A stretch of 25,000 bases of DNA from Chrysomallon squamiferum (taxonomy: Eukaryota > Mollusca > Gastropoda > Neomphalida > Peltospiridae): positions 14,237,672-14,262,671 of the forward strand of contig CM022669.1 of assembly GCA_012295275.1 (NCBI GenBank), given 5' to 3'. The translations under genes were made by a program, and so were the position numbers. Below the pieces are notes generated by a model that was given only the letters and a program-made list of their open reading frames with translations, searched no databases and had not been told where the DNA came from. How positions within the stretch are numbered: position 1 is the first letter of the stretch; each line of letters begins with the position of its first letter. This document shows, in pieces, positions 22,472 through 25,000 of the stretch.

Positions 22472-25000
22472 GGGACTGTTGGAGTATTTATACCATTGGC
22501 ATTGGTTAATGCTGTTTATACCATGTATCAGGAATTGTTAATGTTGTTATAATCTTGTATTAGAGACTGTTAATGTTGCTATATATCATATATCAGAAAC
22601 TGTTAATGTTGTTATATCTTGTATTAGAGACTGTTAATGTAGCTGTATCATATATTAGAGACTGTTAATGTTGTTATATCAGAAACTGCTGACATGTTTA
22701 AACCACATGTCAGAGGTTGTTTATGTGTTTATACCAAATACCTGGGATTGTTAATATAGTTATATATATTGTTAATATAGTTACATATATTGTTAATGCA
22801 GCTATACCATAATAATTATTAATGTTTTTATATCATATATCAGAGGCTGTTATTGTGTTTATACATCAGATATTATTAGTATGTTTGTATCACATATCAG
22901 ATATTGTTAATCAATTTATTCCATAAATCAAACATTGCTAATATGTTTATAGCACATATCAGAGTTTGTCAGTGTTTGTACTGTATATTAGAGATCGTTA
23001 ATCTGTTTTGTACCATGTATCAGATATTGTTAATGCATCTATCCATGTATCAGAGGCTGTCAATGCATTTATAACATACATCATTGATTGTCAGTGTGTT
23101 TATGTCATCTGTCACAAGTTTATCATGTTTTATAATCTCAGAGAGTTATAAGATGATAATCCTACACCTCAGAACATTTTCTTTGTGTTGTTTTCTCGAA
23201 GTTAATGTGTTAATGTATTTACAAAACACCTCAAAGGAAATAACATAATTTATATTTAATAGGTAGGCAGTGTGTTTGTAATCTTACCTCGGTGGACTCT
23301 GAGTGGAACGCCCAGATAATGTTAAAAGACTTCAGTCCTTGTTTGTGCAGAACAAATCTCTGGGCAGGCTGCAGAGTTCCCAGCAAGTAGATGTGATGTC
23401 GCATTGCAAGAAGAAACCTTACTCCACAGTCATCCATAGACTCTGTTAGACATACATTAATTTTAATTTTTTATTATTAAACAAAAAAAAAAAACAGTTT
23501 CATTTCAGCAACCTGAATAAACACTATACAGATATAAAACAAATTCCAAAAAAATATTTTTTTTTTTTTTTATAAAAGTTGAAATAAAAATTTAAATATA
23601 TAATATGTATGGAAAAGATCAGTTAAGTAAAATATTATGATATAATTATATTTAATAAATCCTACATAAGTTAAGATATATAATACAATATTAAATTTCA
23701 AAAGTAATTTAGAAATTTTATTTTCAACCATGTTGGTTGTCTACTAATAAAGATGCCAGTACTGAAATATAAATTAAGCTTTTTATTTATTTAAAATAAT
23801 AATAATAATATAAAATATAAACAGAATTAAAATAATATTTATAAAAATCATTTTAATGATTTGAAAACTAACCTGCTGCATGACTTGTGTCAGTATGATT
23901 ATTTTCAACTCCTGCAAAAAAGAAAAATGAGACGAAGTAAATCAACTTATTCAGTCAGAGAGAAGTTTGGTACACGTTAAATGGAATTATGTTAATTTTG
24001 AACAGCATTAAATGTAAATCATTGTAACAACAGAAAAAATTACAAGATTTACTTCTCAGTACATACATCCAGTGAAAAAATTGATAAAAACACAATTTAA
24101 AATGTTTATTACAAGACTAAAGATTAAGGCACATTTCTGAAATTATTTTATTTTGCTGGAAATACATTCCATATTATATAAAGACTAAATATTTCTGTAT
24201 GTGCAGATGTATGTATGTAACATTTCATTAAGCAGTTATAGTTTTTATTGACTTCAGTATTCAAAGCATGTTCAGTTACCCAAAACTTTTCCATCACACA
24301 TTATTTAACAAAACAAAATAAATAATAATTATCAACAATAAAAAAGCAATTGAAAAAAAAGTGGGTTTTTATTTTTAAAATCTATACCTGGCTTTGGTTC
24401 ATCATGAATGTAGTGATCAGCAAATTCTAACTTTGTACTGGCAACAGTATCAGCCAGAGCCATCAAGTACATCTGATCCAGACTGGACAATCCGGGCAGG
24501 TGGATGTGCAAGAGGTGGGTGCCCAAAACTCGAGCCTGTTTGGGCCCGAAGTGGTACGGGTTCACTGGAGTCTGGTGGGTGCGGGATCGTTTTGCCGTGG
24601 CGCTGTCAGCCGATGATGACAGCAAAGTGTCGTCAAGCTTCTCATCCTCATTGACTATTTCGGTGTTGAAGAGGTCGGTGTAATCTGTGGGTGCCTGCAC
24701 AGTAGCCGGGTTTGTTGCAGCTTTCATGATCTCGACGTTGACGCCAGAGTTGTCGTTGTCGGCTGCCAACAGAGCGTAAATGGGCAGAGGTGGTATCGAC
24801 TGAATCTCTGTCACATTGACGTTGATGTCCTCACCAAACGGGTGATCATTCTGAGGGCTGGTGCCAGACATGCTGTGGTGCCGCGCAGACTTCACACCAA
24901 GATGTCCGTCGTCGCTCTCCATCTCATCAACGTACACGGCGTGGGTCGACTCGCTCCCAGCAATGCATCGCACCAGGTGAGCCAGAATGGCCTTCACTCG
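101..25000 (-). CDS. DMXL2: DmX-like protein (Rabconnectin-3 alpha), partial gene, 21 exons in window
   Basis: Seen: 21 minus-strand blocks with GT donors and AG acceptors join into 1566 codons without a stop, and all phases match. The 5' exon is cut at 25000 and the 3' end of the gene lies below position 1. Known: DmX-like proteins (about 3000 residues) carry N-terminal WD40 repeats, a Rav1-type C-terminal domain and a C-terminal WD40 propeller. They partner with Rabconnectin-3 beta (WDR7) to assemble and regulate the V-ATPase, affecting endosomal and vesicle acidification and Notch signalling. Diagnostic strings are WAFHSE, KDPLDAAIFYLAMKKK, YNYLRTHPLL, ERRLFFATAHAH, GGGLASVRMELLLLLQELQQ and HNDPNSYTW. 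Residue numbers in the exon entries count from the window edge. The DMXL1/DMXL2 split is a vertebrate duplication, so the symbol is only a family label. Identity is very sure; each exon edge is inferred from splice consensus and reading frame. Confidence 0.96.
232..969 (-). other. Intron between exons 20 and 21
   Basis: 738 bp, strongly AT-rich. It contains a 20-base T run (401-420), an adenine-rich stretch near 557-566 and an AAAT repeat (about 936-960) that abuts the donor of exon 20. No ORF or structured element was recognised. Confidence 0.85.
970..1030 (-). CDS. DMXL2: DmX-like exon 20, WD40 propeller
   Basis: A short 61-nt exon: IIRRQVAGVRRIGSHPHLPH and a split tyrosine codon. It matches the family MIK(K/R)---NV(R/K)RM-SHP---YYLTG segment, including the SHP motif. 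The acceptor is TTTTAG and the donor GTATGT, phase 1. It lies 4.6 kb from the previous exon, so it was placed by reading frame, splice sites and similarity together. Confidence 0.93.
1666..1974. repeat. GA, CT and CA microsatellite cluster
   Basis: A GA-rich tract (about 1666-1696) and a CT tract (1803-1831) are inverted with respect to each other, about 105 bp apart. The CT tract continues into CA (1831-1848), and a second CA tract lies at about 1957-1974. The GA and CT arms could pair as a hairpin in single-stranded RNA or DNA. Confidence 0.9.
2128..2221. repeat. AAT, AT and 24-A run
   Basis: AAT triplets, an AT run and an uninterrupted 24-base A run (2180-2203) followed by AAT triplets. 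Simple low-complexity DNA without coding potential. Confidence 0.9.
2402..2453. repeat. AAAC tetranucleotide repeat
   Basis: About ten AAAC units with a few AAAAC variants. On the minus strand it would translate as Leu/Cys/Phe-rich peptide, which explains a spurious ORF there. Confidence 0.9.
2990..3035. repeat. TG dinucleotide repeat
   Basis: An interrupted TG tract with occasional TA and AA breaks. No coding signal. Confidence 0.9.
3237..3477. mobile_element. MITE-like element with terminal inverted repeats
   Basis: The left end (about 3239-3263) reads GGTCCAAATTCATAAAC and continues AGGTTTTCTTAA. The reverse complement of the right end (about 3443-3475) reads GGTCCCAAATTCATAAAAC and continues CTTACTTAA. 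The match is about 17 of 18 in the core with one-base indels, and weaker similarity extends outward. The enclosed DNA is about 240 bp, AT-rich and non-coding. TA dinucleotides are available at both outer flanks but the exact edges are uncertain. This is the architecture of a non-autonomous DNA transposon; the superfamily cannot be assigned. Confidence 0.55.
3566..3632. repeat. TATC/TGTC tetranucleotide repeat
   Basis: Imperfect TCTA, CCTA and TGTC tetranucleotide units ending in TCTATCTATAG. Ordinary degenerate microsatellite. Confidence 0.88.
3850..4048 (+). other. Plus-strand coding-like segment, unrecognised
   Basis: Inside the 4.6 kb intron, opposite strand to DmX-like. A T-rich tract and TTTAATTTGCAG (ending 3849) look like a 3' splice site, followed by an open frame of about 65 codons: STIIEVSSDSQQQQQIYNIN, SAKLSGCVTKLLRVTTLRGD, MNFEPDVESSPDEATVCFCL and EEIAKS, then TAG at 4046-4048. 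Composition is richer in GC and CpG than the surrounding intron. An AATAAA follows at 4220 and a 28-base A run at 4176-4203. It may be the last exon of a nested gene, a 5'-truncated retrocopy with its poly(A) tail, or chance. I do not recognise the peptide. Confidence 0.35.
4176..4203. repeat. 28-base A run
   Basis: An uninterrupted A run followed by AAT triplets, about 130 bp after the stop of the plus-strand segment. It could be a retrotransposed poly(A) tail or an ordinary A-rich microsatellite. Confidence 0.9.
4675..4713. repeat. TTTA tetranucleotide repeat
   Basis: About nine TTTA units in a row. Simple sequence only. Confidence 0.9.
5619..5793 (-). CDS. DMXL2: DmX-like exon 19, propeller loop rich in Pro, Gln and Ser
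   Basis: Encodes PNPSPPDCPEFLVVQTPQDN, a Gln/Thr/Pro/Tyr-rich loop (YSGTQTPGTPYYPSTPQSF) and FYQTGRGSSV. The family has a similar variable insert ending in QTGRGASV before the I-KK/I-RR segment. The acceptor is TTTTCAG and the donor GTGAGT, phase 0. Confidence 0.93.
5794..6315 (-). other. Intron between exons 18 and 19
   Basis: 522 bp. A plus-strand TG-rich tract (about 5945-6055) contains an imperfect 32 bp tandem duplication centred on TATGCTC (copies starting 5966 and 5998). The rest is AT-rich with no recognised feature. Confidence 0.85.
6316..6440 (-). CDS. DMXL2: DmX-like exon 18, WD40 propeller
   Basis: Encodes ANFNCIALATQKELVELDIG and AILHPPLWLEDETEYDIECL, matching the DMXL A-CNEI-LAS-HDVQELDV segment followed by an acidic loop. 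The acceptor is CTTTCAG and the donor GTAAGA, phase 2. It follows a 4.3 kb intron, the second longest in the window, after which no other exon is needed to keep the family alignment continuous. Confidence 0.95.
9108..9156. repeat. AAT trinucleotide array
   Basis: About sixteen AAT units with one AAAT interruption. Simple repeat within the long intron. Confidence 0.9.
9419..9468. repeat. AAAT and CTAT tetranucleotide repeats
   Basis: Four AAAT-type units followed by about five CTAT units, a compound tetranucleotide microsatellite. Confidence 0.88.
10703..10816 (-). CDS. DMXL2: DmX-like exon 17, start of C-terminal WD40 propeller
   Basis: Thirty-eight codons, phase 0 both ends: a Ser/His-rich variable start (ESLRTSSSDHSEHS) then KVIHKEQDVISAFSSNQ, matching the family IHKESD-I-AF-VNK segment that opens the first propeller blade. 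The acceptor AATTCAG is the first of three copies made by a 74 bp tandem repeat in the adjacent intron. The donor is GTAATT. Confidence 0.94.
10812..10984. repeat. 74 bp tandem repeat with triplicated 3' splice site
   Basis: The sequence GATTCCTGAATTAAAAT starting 10812 recurs at 10886, and as GAACTCTGAATTAAAAT at 10960, an exact 74 bp period twice. Each unit also shares a CATTTTTCTGTTTA segment and an ACTACTTA segment. In the gene sense each copy carries an AATTCAG acceptor (at 10817, 10891 and 10965 on the plus strand). The first serves exon 17. The second is followed by 12 nt and a GTAAGT donor. Confidence 0.88.
10817..11441 (-). other. Intron between exons 16 and 17
   Basis: 625 bp. It holds the 74 bp tandem repeat next to exon 17 and a GAAT microsatellite (about 11130-11154). 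The rest is unstructured AT-rich DNA. Confidence 0.85.
11442..11562 (-). CDS. DMXL2: DmX-like exon 16, conserved block before propeller
   Basis: Encodes PGHATLPIKRLWFQLVKQDY, LKDVFLRYIYRQRKLMEDSE. This matches the family LPVKRLWHFLVKQE---ETFIRYIF-KKR pattern just before the C-terminal WD40 propeller. The acceptor is ATTACAG and the donor GTTTGT, phase 0. The donor is weak but no better in-frame alternative was seen nearby. Confidence 0.94.
11563..12296 (-). other. Intron between exons 15 and 16
   Basis: 734 bp. The half nearest exon 15 is a degenerate CTGA/GACT-type repeat (about 11925-12275). The other half is ordinary AT-rich DNA. Confidence 0.85.
11925..12275. repeat. Degenerate CTGA/GACT satellite-like repeat
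   Basis: About 350 bp dominated by CTGACTGA, GATTAACTGT and similar variants. A longer unit is visible: TTGATTAACTGT near 12000 and 12016, TAATTAACTGT near 12060, and TTGATTATCTGTTGGCC near 12096, each followed by CTGACTGACT-like DNA. Spacing is irregular (roughly 16 to 43 bp), so it is an old, diverged tandem array. Confidence 0.8.
12297..12492 (-). CDS. DMXL2: DmX-like exon 15, conserved block
   Basis: Encodes LPNCSPLLHAVMKTLMQWDE, YLQNRLDMFAGPPDNYIPGL and a tail KYQALLNPSNTPFT. The ELP--SPL--AV-KTL--WE, GPP-NYI and LLEP-NTPF patterns are family features. The acceptor is AACTGCAG and the donor a strong GTAAGC, phase 2. A degenerate GACT-type repeat begins directly beyond the donor in the gene sense. 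Confidence 0.95.
12493..12990 (-). other. Intron between exons 14 and 15
   Basis: 498 bp, AT-rich, with AAC/AAT triplets at about 12757-12815. No coding or structured signal. Confidence 0.85.
12991..13121 (-). CDS. DMXL2: DmX-like exon 14, conserved block
   Basis: Encodes SLTTTHQHNDPNSYTWCLIR, then YASVHLVLHNLNQFLPVIGI and ELQ. The H-DPNSY-W and V-LVLHN-- strings are diagnostic of DMXL proteins just upstream of the C-terminal propeller region. The acceptor is CGTTCAG and the donor GTGAGA, phase 1. It joins a GAA codon with exon 15. Confidence 0.95.
13122..13730 (-). other. Intron between exons 13 and 14
   Basis: 609 bp, AT-rich, with a short TATG/TGTA repeat near 13635-13650. No other feature was recognised. 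Confidence 0.85.
13731..13849 (-). CDS. DMXL2: DmX-like exon 13, acidic linker
   Basis: Encodes PFVPSCESIISYDSDDSMLS, then an almost purely acidic run (EDSEREDTEDEEEGD) and RPKT. The start parallels the family PFLPLSDSG-IYDSDES segment. The acceptor is TTCTTCAG. The donor is GTAACT in phase 2; without splicing there the frame meets TAA within two codons, so this donor is needed. It joins exon 14 as TT/G leucine. Confidence 0.88.
13850..14238 (-). other. Intron between exons 12 and 13
   Basis: 389 bp. About 155 bp next to exon 12 is an ATT-rich microsatellite that forms the donor context. The rest is unremarkable AT-rich DNA. Confidence 0.85.
14083..14237. repeat. ATT trinucleotide array abutting a donor site
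   Basis: Interrupted ATT/GTT/CAT triplets ending directly at the donor of exon 12, so the intron starts GTAATAATAATAATA in the gene sense. Low-complexity ORFs on both strands here come from the triplet period. Confidence 0.9.
14239..14396 (-). CDS. DMXL2: DmX-like exon 12, linker
   Basis: Encodes PGSDDLTKQRMRLNMKLMSQ, a Thr/Asn/Ser-rich stretch, then YKEKFVGPELSMITYFMTK. The KEKF--PELSM--YF--K motif is shared with vertebrate DMXL proteins. The acceptor is GTTGCAG. The donor reads GTAATAATAATA and runs straight into a TAA/ATT microsatellite, with only GTAA matching the donor consensus. Phase 0 at the donor. Confidence 0.93.
14397..15239 (-). other. Intron between exons 11 and 12
   Basis: 843 bp. 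It contains a degenerate repeat of TCAAACAATCATAATATG-like units (about 14503-14760), an ATT tract (14817-14852) and a CCCCCCAAAAAAAAC-type stretch near 14930. Nothing coding. Confidence 0.83.
14503..14760. repeat. Degenerate tandem repeat, AATCATAATATG motif
   Basis: Related segments start near 14512 (TCAAACAATCATAATATG), 14644 (AAACAATCATAATATG), 14688 (TCAAGCAATCATAATG) and 14738 (TTCAAACAGTTATGAGACG). Spacing is irregular. It looks like a decayed minisatellite. Confidence 0.55.
15240..15482 (-). CDS. DMXL2: DmX-like exon 11, conserved block before second linker
   Basis: Encodes VTSLRVLIAREKDEDAPKLH, MLLCESLFAVFVSLLVTGLS, YRLVAHNFDQKMWSALFGGG and VKTLVK. These match the DMXL strings with LLCE, LVAH and MW-A-FGGGVK. 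The donor is a strong GTAAGT, phase 1. The acceptor tract TTGTTGTTAG is the edge of a roughly 470 bp AAC/AAT repeat, so this splice site is physically part of a microsatellite. Confidence 0.95.
15483..16331 (-). other. Intron between exons 10 and 11
   Basis: 849 bp, more than half of it an AAC/AAT triplet array next to exon 11. The remainder is AT-rich with A and T runs. Confidence 0.87.
15485..15957. repeat. About 470 bp AAC/AAT triplet array
   Basis: Near-continuous AAC, AAT, GAT and AGT triplets. It includes three copies of an AATATGAATAAAAATAACA unit near 15512, 15563 and 15588. Long ORFs rich in Asn on the plus strand and in Ile, Val or Leu on the minus strand arise only from the triplet period. 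It supplies the pyrimidine-poor acceptor context of exon 11. Confidence 0.95.
16332..16444 (-). CDS. DMXL2: DmX-like exon 10, with an internal alternative donor
   Basis: Encodes SPNFVTQASHLMAGVRGKRM, RSGDSSEEVVNTSPAKWP and a split glycine. The SPA-WPG end matches the family, which supports the longer form. The donor used for the full exon is GTTTGT, a weak site. A stronger GTAAGA lies inside the exon at 16396-16397 in the same phase (1); its use would remove 66 nt (22 codons) in frame. The acceptor is GTTTCAG. Confidence 0.9.
16396..16397 (-). promoter_or_regulatory. Candidate alternative 5' splice site inside exon 10
   Basis: In the gene sense the exon reads GTCCGAG|GTAAGAGAATG. The internal GTAAGA fits the donor consensus better than the GTTTGT that ends the full exon 66 nt further on. 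Both leave phase 1 after a G, so both join exon 11 in frame. Use of the inner site would delete 22 residues from GKRMRSGDSS to PAKWP. Whether it is used cannot be told from DNA. Confidence 0.55.
16445..16885 (-). other. Intron between exons 9 and 10
   Basis: 441 bp, AT-rich with AAAT and A-rich stretches (about 16745-16800). Nothing else seen. Confidence 0.87.
16886..17501 (-). CDS. DMXL2: DmX-like exon 9, hallmark conserved block
   Basis: Residues about 799 to 1003. A variable start (SSIESDDMLEVPKFNRSV) is followed by a basic helix (MARRKQWLKKNQQLLRTLIS), then GGGLASVRMELLLLLQELQQ, QQLLSPLPFPTTLPLLSASI and ASSKTVIADPIQHL. This is the most conserved stretch of the DMXL middle. It ends with LAVALSSCIYQCLCDSDSF. 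The acceptor is TTTACAG and the donor GTACGG, phase 2. GC content and CpG frequency rise sharply against the flanking introns. Confidence 0.97.
17502..17813 (-). other. Intron between exons 8 and 9
   Basis: 312 bp, less AT-rich than its neighbours, with a short AAT tract near exon 9. No feature was recognised. Confidence 0.85.
17814..17964 (-). CDS. DMXL2: DmX-like exon 8, conserved helical middle
   Basis: Encodes VLMEELGTLATGFEVDGGQL, RYQLYIWLEKESEVLRVLC and a short acidic tail QQEEEAPD. The LATG-EVDGG-LR-QLY-WLEKE string is diagnostic for DMXL. The acceptor is TTTACAG and the donor GTAATT, phase 1, splitting a GCC alanine codon with exon 9. Introns on both sides are short (180 and 312 bp). 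Confidence 0.96.
18145..19197 (-). CDS. DMXL2: DmX-like exon 7, end of Rav1-type domain plus acidic linker
   Basis: The largest complete exon: 351 codons, phase 0 at both ends. The first 190 codons are conserved: VCIEKLHDIQLAMVICRLYD, DPFLRSMALWLLKDY, YNYLRTHPLLMKQKLASS, ERRLFFATAHAHYKNGCPLM and ALETLCKLPPVVED. The following 140 or so are low complexity and rich in Asn, Ser, Asp and Glu, with two FDWSKP/TDWSRP-like repeats resembling the W-S-P motifs in vertebrate DMXL linkers, then a Glu/Asp run. Conservation returns with DIMAQQYKFISCLK. The acceptor is TTGAACAG and the donor GTAACA. Confidence 0.97.
19198..19704 (-). other. Intron between exons 6 and 7
   Basis: 507 bp, holding a degenerate tandem repeat of about 81 bp (19361-19615). 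The rest is T-rich DNA. Confidence 0.85.
19361..19615. repeat. Degenerate 81 bp tandem repeat
   Basis: Units begin with AATAATATTAACAA at 19361 and 19442, and AGTAACATTAACAA at 19563. Each continues with A-rich DNA, ATAATTC(G/A)TTGAC-like sequence and a (G/A)TATTTT--AAATCA segment. The last interval is longer (121 bp) because the middle unit contains an internal repeat of its TATTTT-GAAATCA part. Confidence 0.65.
19705..19870 (-). CDS. DMXL2: DmX-like exon 6, Rav1-type domain
   Basis: Residues about 342 to 397 include MMEFFRNDFTKERWRKAALK, NAFALLGRQMFQQAAAFFLL and GGSLKDAVE. This is the alpha-solenoid-like part of the Rav1 C-terminal-type domain. The acceptor is GTGTTTCAG and the donor GTGAGT, phase 0. 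The conserved order (FF-DF, RWRKAALKNAF, AAFFLL) is intact, with no missing segment compared with the family as remembered. Confidence 0.97.
19871..20292 (-). other. Intron between exons 5 and 6
   Basis: 422 bp, AT-rich, with AT-rich palindromic stretches near 19964-19984 and an ATAGATA-type run near 20240-20270. No coding signal. Confidence 0.83.
20293..20390 (-). CDS. DMXL2: DmX-like exon 5, Rav1-type domain core
   Basis: Encodes VAKAAFQAKKDPLDAAIFYL then AMKKKMVLWGLYR, one of the most conserved strings in DMXL and Rav1 proteins. The acceptor is GATTTCAG. The donor is GTATAA in phase 2, splitting an AG/G arginine codon with the next exon. The first codon is GTG (valine) continuing from exon 4 and not a translation start. 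Confidence 0.97.
20675..20719. repeat. CA dinucleotide array
   Basis: About 22 uninterrupted CA units, continuing as imperfect CACAGA to about 20742. Confidence 0.95.
20878..21349. mobile_element. 472 bp insertion with 9 bp flanking direct repeat
   Basis: TAAACCTAT occurs at 20869-20877 and again at 21350-21358, flanking a segment absent from the paralogous copy A. This is the signature of a target-site duplication. The insert is GC-richer (part about 50 percent or more), CpG-rich, and contains a 23 bp minisatellite (21170-21253), a 17-T run (21279-21295) and, on the minus strand near 21133-21065, a GTGATGGCTGAGAGATTG-type stretch weakly resembling a tRNA A-box region. No clear terminal inverted repeats or terminal poly(A) were seen, so the element class is undetermined. 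Confidence 0.75.
21170..21253. repeat. 23 bp minisatellite inside the insertion
   Basis: Three full units of exactly 23 bp (21170-21192, 21193-21215, 21216-21238) and 15 bp of a fourth (21239-21253), with a TTTTTGGCTGCTG start and GTTGTTTC end. Units differ by several substitutions but no indels. Confidence 0.88.
21452..21571 (-). CDS. DMXL2: DmX-like exon 4, Rav1-type domain
   Basis: Forty codons, phase 0 at both ends: ELLSFIPSMQKGEPAWEDLK followed by a GWW motif and RCIEK. These match the DMXL region with RGEP-W-DL and GWW-RN. The donor is GTGAAA. The acceptor pyrimidine tract is formed by TTTA repeats, the edge of the simple-repeat block that starts immediately upstream in the gene sense. 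Confidence 0.96.
21574..21880. repeat. AAAT/AAAAT simple-repeat block
   Basis: AAAT tetramers and about nine AAAAT pentamers (around 21710-21755). Its edge supplies the TTTATTTATTCAG acceptor tract of exon 4. Confidence 0.9.
22395..23100. repeat. Degenerate minisatellite, about 31-33 bp unit, roughly 20 or more copies
   Basis: A consensus close to TATATCAGAGACTGTTAATG followed by TTGTTATACCATA recurs throughout. Well-preserved cores start near 22566, 22599, 22630 and 22661, spaced 33, 31 and 31 bp. More diverged copies extend to about 23100. A TA run (22437-22466) lies between the first copies. No coding frame persists. Confidence 0.85.
22437..22466. repeat. TA dinucleotide run
   Basis: Fifteen TA units, a self-complementary tract able to extrude a cruciform, apparently an expansion inside an early minisatellite copy. 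Confidence 0.92.
23288..23442 (-). CDS. DMXL2: DmX-like exon 3, Rav1-type domain
   Basis: Encodes residues about 218 to 269 with MDDCGVRFLLAMRHHIYLL and FNIIWAFHSES, close to the vertebrate DMXL strings around WAFHSE. The acceptor is TCTAACAG and the donor GTAAGA. It ends in phase 0 directly before the ELLSFIPS block of the next exon, so the conserved segment continues without a gap across a 1.7 kb intron. It belongs to the helical Rav1 C-terminal-type domain. Confidence 0.95.
23443..23872 (-). other. Intron between exons 2 and 3
   Basis: 430 bp, AT-rich with T and A runs (23479-23492 and about 23557-23571) and a short AAT tract. No other feature. Confidence 0.8.
23873..23911 (-). CDS. DMXL2: DmX-like exon 2, 39-nt microexon
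   Basis: A 39-nt exon lies between a good acceptor (TTTTTTGCAG) and the donor GTTAGT. It is phase 1 on both sides, so it adds 13 residues (VENNHTDTSHAA after a split glycine) and can be skipped without a frame change. The inserted residues are hydrophilic and fall in a poorly conserved stretch between the LSSLDQ block and the MDDCGVRFLLAMR block. It is supported by splice signals and frame rather than by similarity, so it could be an alternatively used exon. Confidence 0.72.
23912..24387 (-). other. Intron between exons 1 and 2
   Basis: 476 bp, AT-rich. Nothing beyond the splice signals is recognisable. Confidence 0.8.
24388..25000 (-). CDS. DMXL2: DmX-like exon 1 of window (partial at 5' end)
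   Basis: This exon is open to the window edge and reads RVKAILAHLVRCIAG from the first base, which is typical of the DMXL region ahead of the Rav1-type domain. IPPLPIYALLAADND and LPGLSSLDQMYLMALADTVA are strongly family-like. Between them lie variable acidic and serine-rich stretches. The internal GTG at 24997 is a valine codon and not a start. The donor is GTATAG, leaving phase 1 (a split glycine codon). It contributes residues 1 to 204 of the partial protein. The true upstream boundary is outside the window. Confidence 0.95.

Larger units (their letters stand above)
21572..23287 (-). other. 1.7 kb intron between exons 3 and 4
   Basis: It has two distinctive blocks: an A-rich AAAT/AAAAT simple-repeat tract (21574-21880) next to exon 4, and a long degenerate minisatellite (about 22395-23100) preceded by a TA run. 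The part between (21880-22390) is plain AT-rich DNA. Confidence 0.85.

Noticed and set aside
24332-24387. Continuation of the exon 1 frame past the donor
   Set aside because: The extra residues after KPG are Lys/Asn/Phe-rich intron translation. A GTATAG donor at 24387 and the frame match with exon 2 end the exon at 24388.
24394-24654. 86-codon plus-strand ORF
   Set aside because: Antisense shadow of exon 1 of the window.

Overview
This is a eukaryotic nuclear window, most likely from a lophotrochozoan invertebrate such as a gastropod mollusc. That assignment is an inference from gene structure, base composition and protein similarity, and the species cannot be named from the sequence. The evidence for a eukaryote is short GC-richer coding blocks bounded by GT/AG splice sites, set in very AT-rich DNA full of microsatellites and degenerate tandem repeats. 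No rRNA, tRNA, operon or CRISPR array was seen.

The window is one gene, read on the minus strand: the C-terminal part of a DmX-like protein (Rabconnectin-3 alpha; DMXL1/DMXL2 in vertebrates, Rbcn-3A in Drosophila, related to yeast Rav1). I resolved 21 exons. In transcription order they run from 25000 (5' exon cut by the window edge) down to 101, where the next exon lies outside the window. Joined, they give 4698 nt, exactly 1566 codons, with every splice phase compatible and no in-frame stop. The protein passes through the Rav1-type C-terminal helical domain (about 25000 to 18650), a long acidic low-complexity linker (about 18630 to 18190), a conserved helical middle with the hallmark LPLPTTLPLL-like block (17964 to 15240), a second acidic linker (14396 to 13731), another conserved block (13121 to 11442), and the start of the C-terminal WD40 propeller (10816 to 101). 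About 200 or more residues of the propeller should lie beyond position 1. The family works with Rabconnectin-3 beta (WDR7 type) in assembly and regulation of the V-ATPase on endosomes and synaptic vesicles.

Layout: 1-6440 holds WD40 exons separated by a 4.6 kb intron with a MITE-like inverted-repeat element (about 3237-3477) and an unexplained plus-strand coding-like segment ending near a 28-A run (3850-4203). 6441-10702 is a 4.3 kb intron with only AT-rich simple repeats. 10703-17964 is exon-dense. 18145-19197 is the largest complete exon (351 codons). 19705-24387 has the N-proximal exons in this window, with introns carrying several minisatellites and a 472 bp insertion flanked by a perfect 9 bp direct repeat. 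24388-25000 is the partial first exon.

The most interesting observations are splicing-related and repeat-related: a 39-nt frame-neutral microexon, an in-frame stronger alternative donor inside exon 10, a 74 bp tandem repeat that has triplicated a 3' splice site and created a possible 12-nt microexon, a datable nested insertion with its own internal 23 bp minisatellite, and several introns with independent decayed minisatellites. I did not find a novel multi-gene system.
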